Shown here in pieces: positions 25,027-32,872 of a DNA stretch of 64,000 nt. Each line of letters starts with the position of its first letter. Position 1 is the first letter of the stretch. Location of the stretch: NCBI GenBank assembly GCA_964510345.1, contig CAZEBB010000002.1, forward strand, positions 1-64,000, given 5' to 3'. A model generated the notes under the pieces. The model was not told where the DNA came from. It made no database searches and saw only the letters and a program-made list of their open reading frames with translations. The stretch is from JAAYQA01 sp964510345. Its GTDB lineage: Bacteria > Bacillota > Clostridia > Tissierellales > Peptoniphilaceae. The position numbers and the translations under genes are program-made.

Positions 25027-25767
25027 ATGGCAACCATGACATTTAAAAGAAAAGAAATGAAATACATTATGAGCGAGGCACAGTGGGAGAGTTTTATGGA
25101 ATCTATTTCTCCTCATATCGATCCGACTGACTTCCCCGTCTCGGAAATCCGAAATCTCTATCTGGATACCGACGACTACGAGATGATCCGCCGATCGATT
25201 GCGAAACCGGTATTTAAAGAAAAACTCCGCATCCGATCCTATGGAGACTATGCAGGAACCGGTCGCATGTTCTATGAGATGAAAAAGAAGTTCAAAGGGA
25301 TCGTCTATAAGAGACGCTTTGATGTCACCAAAGAGATGGCCGGCGAAGAAGAGGTTCCGATCCGTTTCTCCGATGTCGACCCATTCAAAGACAAGTCGCA
25401 AACCGTGCGTGAGTGGAATTACTGGCTGGCGCAAAACGATGACCTTAAACCCCGCTTCTTCCTCTCCTATGACCGTTGGGCGTACTGGGGAAAAGAAAAC
25501 CAGGAAGTGCGACTCACCTTTGACCGCAATCTGACCTGGCGTGAAGAAGATCTGCAATTGTCGGGCGAGGTTTACGGCCATCGACTACTCGAAGGACAAG
25601 TTCTGCTGGAGATCAAAGTTCCCGGTTCGATGCCCCTTTGGTTGAGCAAACCCCTGTCTGAGCTCGGCATCTACCCTGTGTCTTACTCAAAGATCGGCTC
25701 GGCTTATTCGCAAAGCATGAAACAGCAAAGCCCCGTCTATGAACCCGGAAAATTAATGCACGTTTAA
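25027..25767 (+). CDS. VTC-domain polyphosphate polymerase-like protein
   Basis: 246 aa. The whole protein is a VTC-type tunnel domain: FKRKEMKYIM at the start, basic EKLRIRSYGD and EMKKKFKGIVYKRR strands, and a C-terminal VLLEIKVPGSMPLWL. These match the Lys/Arg-lined tunnel and acidic metal-binding positions of VTC4-like enzymes that make polyphosphate from ATP. AAGGAG precedes the ATG at 25027. It is followed after 33 bp by a DUF4956 membrane protein, a common pairing in bacteria. Confidence 0.85.
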   Translation: MATMTFKRKEMKYIMSEAQWESFMESISPHIDPTDFPVSEIRNLYLDTDDYEMIRRSIAKPVFKEKLRIRSYGDYAGTGRMFYEMKKKFKGIVYKRRFDVTKEMAGEEEVPIRFSDVDPFKDKSQTVREWNYWLAQNDDLKPRFFLSYDRWAYWGKENQEVRLTFDRNLTWREEDLQLSGEVYGHRLLEGQVLLEIKVPGSMPLWLSKPLSELGIYPVSYSKIGSAYSQSMKQQSPVYEPGKLMHV

Positions 25768-25800
25768 TCTGACTCATCAATAATATTGGAGGTATCTACT

Positions 25801-26511
25801 ATGACAACTGAAGTAATCGACAATGTAATGACAACCACCACACAGGTGGCTCAAGGGATCAATCCCGAATTCTCGCCCATCGACTTTTTCCTCTGTATCG
25901 GCGTCGCCATTCTCTTAGGAGCAATGATCTCCGTCGTATACGGGTGGAGCAACCCCGGCACGGGACAAAACTTCCTCATGACTCTCGGAATGCTCACCCC
26001 TGTCGTCTCTCTCGTGATCATCATGGTCAACGGCAATGTGGGGACCGGTGTAGCCGTCATGGGTGCGTTCGGACTGGTTCGCTTTCGTTCCGTTCCCGGT
26101 AAAGGGAAGGAAATCACCGCAATCTTCCTCGCTATGGCGATCGGACTCGCCGTTGGTACCGGGCATCTGTTGCTCGCGTTTATCGCGACGGTTATCCTCT
26201 TGTTTGTCTCCATGATCTATCAGATGAGCCCTCTCGGCAAAGAAGACAAAAATGAGCGTATCCTGTTCATTACGATTCCGGAAACCCTCAACTACACAGA
26301 AGTTTTCAGTGACGTGTTCAGCCGCTATACGAACTTCAATACGATCACCGAAGTGAAGACCACGAATATGGGCAGCCTCTTCCGCCTGCAGTATCGAATT
26401 CGCCTCAAGAACCACAATGAAGAAAAAGAGTTTATCGACGCTCTGCGTACGCGCAACGGAAATTTGGAGATCTCCTCCTCACTCGTACTCGAAGATTCTT
26501 CCAGACTGTAG
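25801..26511 (+). CDS. DUF4956 membrane protein, partner of the VTC protein
   Basis: 236 aa. About four membrane helices lie in residues 28-145, including the conserved GAFGLVRFRSVPGKGKEIT loop, followed by a soluble C-terminal ferredoxin-like domain (residues 155-236). DUF4956 proteins are often encoded beside VTC domains and may form the membrane part of a bacterial polyphosphate system. The start is the ATG at 25801 with GGAGG upstream; the frame can be read from a TTG at 25786, which overlaps that site. Confidence 0.85.
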   Translation: MTTEVIDNVMTTTTQVAQGINPEFSPIDFFLCIGVAILLGAMISVVYGWSNPGTGQNFLMTLGMLTPVVSLVIIMVNGNVGTGVAVMGAFGLVRFRSVPGKGKEITAIFLAMAIGLAVGTGHLLLAFIATVILLFVSMIYQMSPLGKEDKNERILFITIPETLNYTEVFSDVFSRYTNFNTITEVKTTNMGSLFRLQYRIRLKNHNEEKEFIDALRTRNGNLEISSSLVLEDSSRL

Positions 26512-26529
26512 TCCATATACAAGATTTCG

Positions 26530-26558
26530 AAACCACACAATCAGCCGTGTGGTTTTTT
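26530..26558 (+). terminator. Terminator of the VTC operon
   Basis: AAACCACAC (26530-26538) pairs with GTGTGGTTT (26547-26555), followed by TTTCTTTTTT. Confidence 0.85.
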
Positions 26559-26570
26559 CTTTTTTCTAAT

Positions 26571-26585
26571 TGATAATGTTTATCA
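26571..26585 (+). promoter_or_regulatory. Fur/PerR-type box upstream of sodA
   Basis: TGATAATGTTTATCA matches the 7-1-7 Fur box TGATAATNATTATCA at 13 of 14 fixed positions. It lies about 95 bp before sodA, upstream of a TATATA-like -10. A Fur-family gene lies at 51437-51892. Iron or peroxide control of sodA is inferred; Fur and PerR cannot be separated by this site alone. Confidence 0.65.
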
Positions 26586-26681
26586 TCACAATGTGTGGGT
26601 ATATATAGAATACCAAGCTATTACGTGTGCATTAAACCAATGCGCACCCACCATATATCATAAACTCAGGAGGTACTACCC

Positions 26682-27284
26682 ATGACATTTACACTACCCA
26701 AACTCAATTATGCTTATGACGCACTGGAACCCCATATCGATAAAGAAACGATGGAAATCCATCATACGAAACACCACCAAGCCTATATCGACAAACTCAA
26801 CGGCGCAGTGGAAGGTACCGAATGGGCTGACAAGAGCATTGAAGAGATTATTAAAAATCTCGATAAATTGCCGGAAGACAAAAAAGCCGTCGTTCGTAAT
26901 AACGGTGGCGGACACTATAACCACTCCCTCTTCTGGGAAATGCTGAGCCCCGATGGCGGCGAACCCGAAGGTGAGCTTCTCGATGCAATTAATGAAGCGT
27001 TTGGTTCGCTCGATAAATTCAAAAAGAAATTCGAAGAAGCCGGCGTCGGACAATTCGGATCCGGATGGGCATGGCTCGTCGTCGACGGAGGAAAGCTCGC
27101 GGTCGACAAAACACCGAACCAAGACAATCCGCTTACGAACGGGAAGACCCCGATCCTCGGCGCAGATGTCTGGGAGCATGCATACTATCTGAAGTATCAA
27201 AACAAGCGTCCCGACTATTTGAAGGCTTTCTGGAACGTCGTGAATTGGAAAAAAGTCGCAGAGCTTTACAAAGCGGCAAAATAG
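26682..27284 (+). CDS. sodA: Superoxide dismutase, Fe/Mn family
   Basis: 200 aa. The metal ligands are visible: His27 in EIHHTKHH, His81 in NHSLFW, and the Asp and His of DVWEHAYY. The GGGHYNHSLFWEML block is typical. It converts superoxide to oxygen and hydrogen peroxide in the cytoplasm (no signal peptide). Fe or Mn use cannot be told reliably. AGGAGG precedes the ATG, and a GC-rich terminator follows. Confidence 0.94.
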   Translation: MTFTLPKLNYAYDALEPHIDKETMEIHHTKHHQAYIDKLNGAVEGTEWADKSIEEIIKNLDKLPEDKKAVVRNNGGGHYNHSLFWEMLSPDGGEPEGELLDAINEAFGSLDKFKKKFEEAGVGQFGSGWAWLVVDGGKLAVDKTPNQDNPLTNGKTPILGADVWEHAYYLKYQNKRPDYLKAFWNVVNWKKVAELYKAAK

Positions 27285-27295
27285 AGTAGACAGCG

Positions 27296-27321
27296 AATCC
27301 CCCGAGACATCGGGGGATTTA
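27296..27321 (+). terminator. Terminator of sodA
   Basis: AATCCCCCGA (27296-27305) pairs with TCGGGGGATT (27310-27319), followed by TAT. Confidence 0.85.
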
Positions 27322-27654
27322 TCGTGCAACCGGATATCCAGCTACTCACACATCAATAAACAATCTTTATTAACTTATGAAATATCGCAATTTTCTTTCC
27401 GTTCCCCAAGTGATAGACTGGTATTAGGATATTTGATACAAAGCTAGACATCGAATGGGGATTACTTCTCCTCATTCTCTCCCTCCTATATGATACTTGG
27501 AACGACACCTCCATCAATCCGTTCCGAGGCAATCCGATCGCAACGTACTTATATGTTGTCGCCCAGCAAATATGTAACTCTAAGCGATCGAAAAGCCGAC
27601 TCCTGCCACCCCTTAGCAGAAGCCGGCTTTTTTGCGTGAAAAACAAATCTTCAC
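27322..27654 (+). other. Non-coding gap with an orphan terminator
   Basis: No convincing protein. A terminator-like hairpin, AAAAGCCG (27591-27598) with CGGCTTTT (27624-27631), stands on the plus strand although sodA already has its own. GGAACG and CGTTCC near 27498-27525 can also pair. The stretch 27400-27633 may be a small RNA gene; I match it to no known class. A minus-strand frame of 97 codons here crosses both hairpins and is probably chance. Confidence 0.35.
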
Positions 27655-27731
27655 AACAAAAAAATCACGCACCTATTGCAAATGCGTGATTTCATGGAGC
27701 TGCTGAACGGATTTGAACCGCCGACCTGCTG
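27655..27731 (-). repeat. Attachment-site-like direct repeat, remote copy (tRNA-Thr 3' end and terminator)
   Basis: 77 bp identical to 31331-31407 except at two positions. It contains the tRNA terminator stem (AATCACGCA with TGCGTGATT) and the 3' part of tRNA-Thr from the anticodon stem to the CCA. Beyond the shared part the tRNA sequence stops, so this is a 3' fragment, as left by integration into a tRNA gene. The 3.68 kb between the copies is the island. Confidence 0.85.
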
Positions 27732-27957
27732 CGATTACAACACCTTCAAGGTAACAGTGTGAGGCGGAATGTTTTCCAAAAAATACTTTTTCACATCGTT
27801 TATCATCGCGTTGCCATTCAGCCCCATGAGGGTCACAGCTCTTCTTGCCATCGAGCACACTCAGATTGTTTTTGTGTCTAAATGGTTTTGTTCACTTCAA
27901 TTTAAACTACCTTACCTACTTGTCGTTTGGTATAATCTCAATAAGGGGGATGATTCT

Positions 27958-28572
27958 GTGGACTTCCAACTCAATAAATCTACCAAAGCCAAGTTCAATC
28001 ACATCTCGAAACAATTGGATATGCTGATGCCTTCGATCAATGCGGCCGCGAGGATGAAAGACTCAATTTCTCCACACCTTATAGAAACCACAATTCCTGC
28101 AATGCAAGCATTATCAGACTCATTAGAAAAACTTCATGTCGAAGATATGCTAAGAGCACATACCATCGCGATCCAAAACTTAGCCCCTTCTATCGATTGG
28201 GCTCGAGCGATTTCCCAAACCATTCATCCATCAATAGAGATGATAAAAGGCTTAGATTACCTTGCGCTTGGGATTCATGATAATGATTATGTGCATTCAC
28301 TACTTGACCACGTTGATCCAGATAATTTCATTCAGCCTCACATAAGTGCATCAACTTTGAGTCAACAATTTGAGCAGAACCATCTCGAAGACACACAGTC
28401 TAACGAGAACAGCTTTTGGACCTTCGACCGAATCATGATGATCATCAGTGCGATTATTATGCTGATGCAAATCATGCAATCAATGTCTCCTGACGCACAA
28501 AAAGCAATCCTCATTCAACAAAACCAGAAAATCATTGAAGAATTGAATTCGATAAATGAAAAGCTCGATTAG
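27958..28572 (+). CDS. Island protein of unknown function with C-terminal membrane segment
   Basis: 204 aa, mostly helical and rich in Ser, Ile and His. One hydrophobic segment near the C-terminus (FDRIMMIISAIIMLMQIMQ) is followed by a charged tail that may form a coiled coil (QNQKIIEELNSINEKLD). The start is GTG at 27958, after AAGGGGG, with an extended -10 promoter TTGGTATAAT at 27927-27936; the frame reads back to 27769 across that promoter. I do not recognise a family. Base use is more AT-rich than the neighbours outside the island. Confidence 0.55.
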   Translation: MDFQLNKSTKAKFNHISKQLDMLMPSINAAARMKDSISPHLIETTIPAMQALSDSLEKLHVEDMLRAHTIAIQNLAPSIDWARAISQTIHPSIEMIKGLDYLALGIHDNDYVHSLLDHVDPDNFIQPHISASTLSQQFEQNHLEDTQSNENSFWTFDRIMMIISAIIMLMQIMQSMSPDAQKAILIQQNQKIIEELNSINEKLD

Positions 28573-28848
28573 TCTTGTATTTGAAGAACTGAAATGCCAT
28601 GTGATTCTCTGTATACATCGCAATGTTTAACAAAACAGATATGTGAGTTTCACCCATTGGTCGGATTTTTTCTTTCTCTCATCGCCTCTTCTTATCTGTA
28701 AATGTTCGCCTCTTCAATAATGGACCTATCAGCCCCACTAGGCTGAAATCCGGTAGTAATGCGACACCGTCACCATCTGTTTGCAGCCCGACTGTGAGTC
28801 CAGAGAAGATGCAGCCTGCTATGTTTACGGCTACGAGGTTACCCTTAA
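28573..28848. other. Gap with no supported gene
   Basis: Nothing clear. A short plus-strand frame near 28780-28865 (encoding CYVYGYEVTLK) could belong with the following fragment after a frameshift, but this is weak. Confidence 0.4.
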
Positions 28849-28959
28849 AAGTATAAAGAAAGACTAGGGAACTATCTCAACCCCAACTACTATCCAACAC
28901 CACAAACGCCTGAAGAGTTTAAACTTATGGGTGTTAACGTCGAATTGAGAAGAAGATAA
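28849..28959 (+). pseudogene. Possible C-terminal gene remnant
   Basis: An open stretch of 36 codons after a TAA reads KYKERLGNYLNPNYYP and then TPQTPEEFKLMGVNVELRRR. It has protein-like composition but no start codon or ribosome site. It may be the tail of a decayed island gene. The family is not recognised. Confidence 0.3.
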
Positions 28960-28991
28960 TAGGACCAATATATTGAAATGGATGTGATGGA

Positions 28992-29759
28992 ATGAAATTC
29001 GGTGTACGAAAACCCAGTTTGAAACGATCGATCAAAGCACGAACGACAGGAAAACTCAAAAGATCTATCAAACGAACATATAATCCGTTCTATGGTAAAA
29101 AAGGCGTAGGCATCATAACAAACCCAAAAAAAGCACTGTATAACAAGGTATACAATAAAACGACTTTTTCAGTCTTTAAGCCACCGTCTGTTAAAAGAAC
29201 CAAAATGAAAACCAATCCACGTAAATCAACGAGTGTCGTGTTGCCCAATCTGTACGAGACAATACAAAACAATTCCATAGAACAAGCAACCACAACAGCA
29301 GTTACCTCCGTGGAAAACCCTACCTTTCCAAGAACATTATATTCAATGTCCATGGAAGACAGGCAAAAACTGAACTACACCGTTCTAAAACTACGCTCAA
29401 ATCGATATACGGTAAGTAACGTTAAATCAAATACTATGAAACCAATTATGTGGTTCCTGATTTTATTCGTGGGTATCTTAGGCGTCCATTGGTTTTATTC
29501 AGGTCGCTTGCGAAGAGGAGCCGTTTACCTTCTTACGGCAGGAGGATTCGGAATTTTCTGGATAAAGGATCTAGTCACATATAGTATTTCTCTCTTTAGT
29601 CCATCAGGAAACATTGCCACATCAAAAGATGGGACTGTGGAATACATGATGCCTATAATCGAAACATCAGATACCGGTGTGTCAAAAATACTAGTCGATC
29701 CCTTGTACGAACAAGAAGTTCAGGATGACATGATCCGCATCGCTCGATTTATTCGATGA
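28992..29759 (+). CDS. TM2-domain membrane protein of the island
   Basis: 255 aa. The basic N-terminus (MKFGVRKPSLKRSIKARTTG, then NPKKALYNKVYNKTTF) is a conserved block in several Firmicute phage and island proteins of unknown role. A TM2 domain follows at residues about 150-195: a membrane helix, the GVHWFYSGRLRRGAVYLL loop, and a second helix. The C-terminal 55 residues are soluble. The start is the ATG at 28992, after GATGTGATGG. Function is unknown. Confidence 0.7.
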   Translation: MKFGVRKPSLKRSIKARTTGKLKRSIKRTYNPFYGKKGVGIITNPKKALYNKVYNKTTFSVFKPPSVKRTKMKTNPRKSTSVVLPNLYETIQNNSIEQATTTAVTSVENPTFPRTLYSMSMEDRQKLNYTVLKLRSNRYTVSNVKSNTMKPIMWFLILFVGILGVHWFYSGRLRRGAVYLLTAGGFGIFWIKDLVTYSISLFSPSGNIATSKDGTVEYMMPIIETSDTGVSKILVDPLYEQEVQDDMIRIARFIR

Positions 29760-30006
29760 CAACATTACAGTTTAAAAGTAAAAGATCATATCGAATGTCG
29801 ATTAAATTTTCTACGCCACACAAAAAGCACCTCACCTTGTTCAACTGACTACAAAATTGTAGGCAATTCAATACATTGAGTTATCCACACTAGGAAAACT
29901 ATTCATTTTCCTAAAATCAAAGAAAAAAAGGACTAGCAGATTCCATATTCCATTTTTCGCTTAAAAACAGGAATAAAATAATATCTAATATGAAGAGGTG
30001 TCAAAC

Positions 30007-31146
30007 ATGCATTTAGAAGATTTTGTAGCTGGAACATACCAAAAGCAAACTGGGTATTACTCGTTTCTCCCAGCAAGCATCAACCATACTTGGAGTTGGA
30101 GAGATCGAGAACTGAACGTTCTACTTGAGCAAGCGTACTATTCTCTTGGTAGCCTAAGTAGTTACTCCGATCTTATCCCCAATATCGATCTTTATATAAA
30201 ACTTCATATTAAAACCGAAGCACATAAGTCAAATCGCATTGAAGGAACGAAGACATCAGCAGAAGAAGACTTAATGAACATCAACGATGTCGATCCTGAG
30301 AAACGAAATGATCGAATTGAAGTAGATAACTATATACGAGCGCTAAATTATGGGATTGAATTAATTACTCAGGATCAACTCCCCGTATCAAACCGTTTGA
30401 TTAGAGAAATTCATTACTTTTTACTACAAGGAGTTAGGGGCGAACATAAAACACCAGGATTTTTTAGAGAATCTCAAAATTGGATTGGTGGTTCTATGCC
30501 ATCCCAAGCTGTATTTGTTCCACCAGCTCACATAGAAGTTCCGGAACTAATGAGTGATCTAGAAAAATTTATCCACAATGATAGTATCGAGTTGCCTTCA
30601 TTAATAAGAATTGCCATTATCCATTACCAGTTTGAAACCATTCATCCGTTTTTAGATGGAAACGGAAGAATTGGGCGATTAATCATTCCTCTCCTACTAC
30701 TTAACTACGGCTTGCTCTCTAAGCCTTGTTTCTACATTTCTGATTTCTTCGAACGCCACCGGACCGAATACTATGACGCACTTACTAATACGAGGCTGAA
30801 GAATCAAATACTACCATGGATAAAGTTCTTCCTTACCGGCGTTAAAATTACATCAGAAAGCGCAAAGGAAAAGTTTAAGAGCACTGTTGATTTGGTAAGC
30901 GAATACAGAAATATTGGACAATTTGTCAAGGGCAACGACCGACACATACAGCGCATCCTTGAAGTTTTTTATGAATCACCAATCTCTAACATAACAGAAA
31001 TTATCAATAAAACTTCAATTAGTAAAAACACGTGCTATTCAATAGTTAAGGAATTGGAAAAAACGGGTTATCTAAAAGAAATCTCTGGTTATAGCAGAAA
31101 TAAATTATATTTGCTGCATGAATACTTTGACATCTTTCAAAGATAA
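30007..31146 (+). CDS. Fic-domain protein with N-terminal inhibitory motif and C-terminal winged helix
   Basis: 379 aa. The catalytic motif HPFLDGNGRIGR begins at His213. The inhibitory motif S75-N-R-I-E79-G80 fits the (S/T)xxxE(G/N) pattern of autoinhibited class II Fic proteins, in which the Glu blocks ATP until displaced. Residues about 310-375 look like a winged helix (NITEIINKTSISKNTCYSIVKELEKTGYL). Such proteins transfer AMP, or another nucleotide part, to a protein target that is unknown here. The start is the ATG at 30007 with GAGGTG upstream. It is the last gene before the tRNA. Confidence 0.88.
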   Translation: MHLEDFVAGTYQKQTGYYSFLPASINHTWSWRDRELNVLLEQAYYSLGSLSSYSDLIPNIDLYIKLHIKTEAHKSNRIEGTKTSAEEDLMNINDVDPEKRNDRIEVDNYIRALNYGIELITQDQLPVSNRLIREIHYFLLQGVRGEHKTPGFFRESQNWIGGSMPSQAVFVPPAHIEVPELMSDLEKFIHNDSIELPSLIRIAIIHYQFETIHPFLDGNGRIGRLIIPLLLLNYGLLSKPCFYISDFFERHRTEYYDALTNTRLKNQILPWIKFFLTGVKITSESAKEKFKSTVDLVSEYRNIGQFVKGNDRHIQRILEVFYESPISNITEIINKTSISKNTCYSIVKELEKTGYLKEISGYSRNKLYLLHEYFDIFQR

Positions 31147-31330
31147 TTAGTGAGTACGTTTTGTTCATACACTTTAATAACGCACGATGAAGTATGCAAA
31201 TCAGAAACTATGCACGGTCTCCTTTTTTCTTGGAATCCAATCGTCATGGAACTAACTCTTTGATGGCAGTATGCTGGTAGTTTGTTGGCAACGCATAGGC
31301 ACAACCTAGTTTTGTAGCGTCTTAATTCAA

Positions 31331-31407
31331 AACAAAAAAACCACGCACCTATTGTAAATGCGTGATTTCATGGAGCTGCTGAACGGATTTGAACCGCCGA
31401 CCTGCTG
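31331..31407 (-). repeat. Attachment-site-like direct repeat inside tRNA-Thr and its terminator
   Basis: Mate of 27655-27731 with two mismatches (31341 and 31355). This copy is part of the complete tRNA gene. Confidence 0.85.
31333..31367 (-). terminator. Terminator of tRNA-Thr
   Basis: Minus strand: AATCACGCA, 11-nt loop, TGCGTGGTT, then a T-run. One pair is G-U where the remote copy has A-U, so the stem is kept. Confidence 0.75.
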
Positions 31408-31446
31408 ATTACGAATCAGCTGCTCTACCAGCTGAGCTACAGCAGC
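31371..31446 (-). tRNA. tRNA-Thr (anticodon CGT)
   Basis: 76 nt including an encoded CCA. The acceptor stem is GCTGCTG with CAGCAGC; the D arm is GTAGCTCAGCTGGTAGAGC; the anticodon stem is CTGAT/ATCAG, with loop TTCGTAA, giving anticodon CGT; the T arm carries GGTTCAAATCC. Its 3' part is duplicated at 27655-27731, marking it as the integration target of the island downstream. Confidence 0.95.
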
Positions 31447-31557
31447 AAGAACCAAACTGCATATCATTATAACGGATAATTGCGGTTTTGAAAAGGGGTT
31501 GTAAAGAATTGGTAAGAAAGAATCGGAAGCCACTATAAAGCAGCTTCCGACCGGTTC

Positions 31558-32139
31558 TTAATAGGTTTCCTTGAACACTTCGAAGTGTGCTTGGGGATGG
31601 TCGCAAGCAGGGCAAACGTCGGGAGCTTCTGTGCCGGTGTGGACATAACCGCAGTTGTTGCACTTCCACTCGACTTCTTCGTCCTTTTTGAACACGGTGC
31701 CGTCTTCGATATTCTTGAGCAGTTTCAGGAAGCGACGTTCATGGCGCTCTTCCACTTCTGCGATCTCTTCAAAGACATAGGCGATCTTATCAAATCCTTC
31801 TTCTTTCGCCACGCGTGCGAATTCCGGATACATTTCGGTATGTTCTTCGTTTTCGCCGGCGGCAGCGGCTTTCAGATTGGCTTTGGTGTCTTGGAAGTTG
31901 ACCGGGAAAGCCGCTTGGATCTCGATCGTTTCGCCTTCCATTACATCGCGGAGGAATTTGTAGAATCTCTTTGCGTGCTCTTGCTCATTTCTCGCCGTCT
32001 CTTCAAAGATATTACAAATCTGGACGTATCCGTCCTTTTTCGCCTGGGAAGCATAATAAGTATATCGTCCGCGCGCTTGGGACTCTCCTGCAAATGCCGT
32101 CATCAAGTTAACGGCTGTTTTTGAACCTTTTAATTCCAT
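31558..32139 (-). CDS. rbr: Rubrerythrin
   Basis: 193 aa. The N-terminal di-iron four-helix domain (Glu and His positions in GESQARGRYTYYA, ETARNEQEHAKRF and EEIAEVEERHERRF) is followed by a rubredoxin-like domain with CNNCGY and CPACDHP. It reduces hydrogen peroxide with electrons from a redox partner. The start is the ATG at 32139, after GGAAAGGAG; the longer frame to 32184 lies before this site. Monocistronic. Confidence 0.94.
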   Translation of the reverse strand: MELKGSKTAVNLMTAFAGESQARGRYTYYASQAKKDGYVQICNIFEETARNEQEHAKRFYKFLRDVMEGETIEIQAAFPVNFQDTKANLKAAAAGENEEHTEMYPEFARVAKEEGFDKIAYVFEEIAEVEERHERRFLKLLKNIEDGTVFKKDEEVEWKCNNCGYVHTGTEAPDVCPACDHPQAHFEVFKETY

Positions 32140-32203
32140 TGTTAAAAATCTCCTTTCCAAATCGATCTTAACCCAGTATATCACAATGAGTCTGAAACGT
32201 TCA

Positions 32204-32872
32204 CTACATCCGTCCCCTATTTTGAATTTGTATGTCTTTCAAGTATCGGTAGGTATGCGTGTGCCGAATGTCCGCTTTTTTCATCCATTGCAGTAAATCA
32301 AAAGGCGTGTCGAGGTCCTGCCGTACGGGGAGAGTCGCCACGATCTTCTGCTTCTCGCTGAGGTGATGCAAAGTCGCCTCAAACACATTGTTCCCACCCC
32401 ATTCGCCGTCGATCACAAAGGGGTTCACCTGCAAATCCTTGACTCCGATCAGATAATAGCCGCCGTCGATCGTCGGTGCGATGGTGACATCGGTGTCATC
32501 CAGCTGCCGAAGAGCGAGCTGTAGGTCCTCGGTGGTCACTTCGGGGACATCTGCCCCCATCAAGAGGACTTTGGCATAACCTCTGCGCAGCACATCACCG
32601 ATGGCACGGTACATCTTCTCACCGATATCCTGTCCGACCTGCTCTGCGATGTACGCAGTCATCGGCAGCAGATCTTGCATCTCACTTCTACTCTCATAGG
32701 GCGTCACGTATACCCAGAGGTCGACGCCTTCGATCTGCTCCAATTGGTTAAACGCATCTTTCAGCATATGTCGGTGCAGGTGTGCGCATTCCTCCGGTGT
32801 TAAGAATCCATGGAGCCGCGTTTTCGTGTGTCCGGCGATCGGCACGCGCGTAAAAAGAATGATCGCGTTCAT
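32204..32872 (-). CDS. DUF2064 / TIGR04282-type GT-A glycosyltransferase-like protein
   Basis: 222 aa, a small nucleotide-diphospho-sugar transferase fold. Visible blocks are the N-terminal FTRVPIAGHTKTRL, the KVLLMGADVPEVT metal-binding region and the DGGYYLIGV block. Family members often sit beside a TIGR04283 glycosyltransferase, as here: the ATG overlaps that gene's stop. Last gene of a five-gene operon. The sugar donor and acceptor are unknown. Confidence 0.82.
   Translation of the reverse strand: MNAIILFTRVPIAGHTKTRLHGFLTPEECAHLHRHMLKDAFNQLEQIEGVDLWVYVTPYESRSEMQDLLPMTAYIAEQVGQDIGEKMYRAIGDVLRRGYAKVLLMGADVPEVTTEDLQLALRQLDDTDVTIAPTIDGGYYLIGVKDLQVNPFVIDGEWGGNNVFEATLHHLSEKQKIVATLPVRQDLDTPFDLLQWMKKADIRHTHTYRYLKDIQIQNRGRM

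Noticed and set aside
27353..27646. 97-codon frame on the minus strand after sodA
   Set aside because: No ribosome site, no domain, and it runs through a terminator hairpin.
27694..27731. Second complete tRNA gene
   Set aside because: Only the 3' half matches; the D arm and 5' acceptor strand are missing, so it is an attachment-site remnant.
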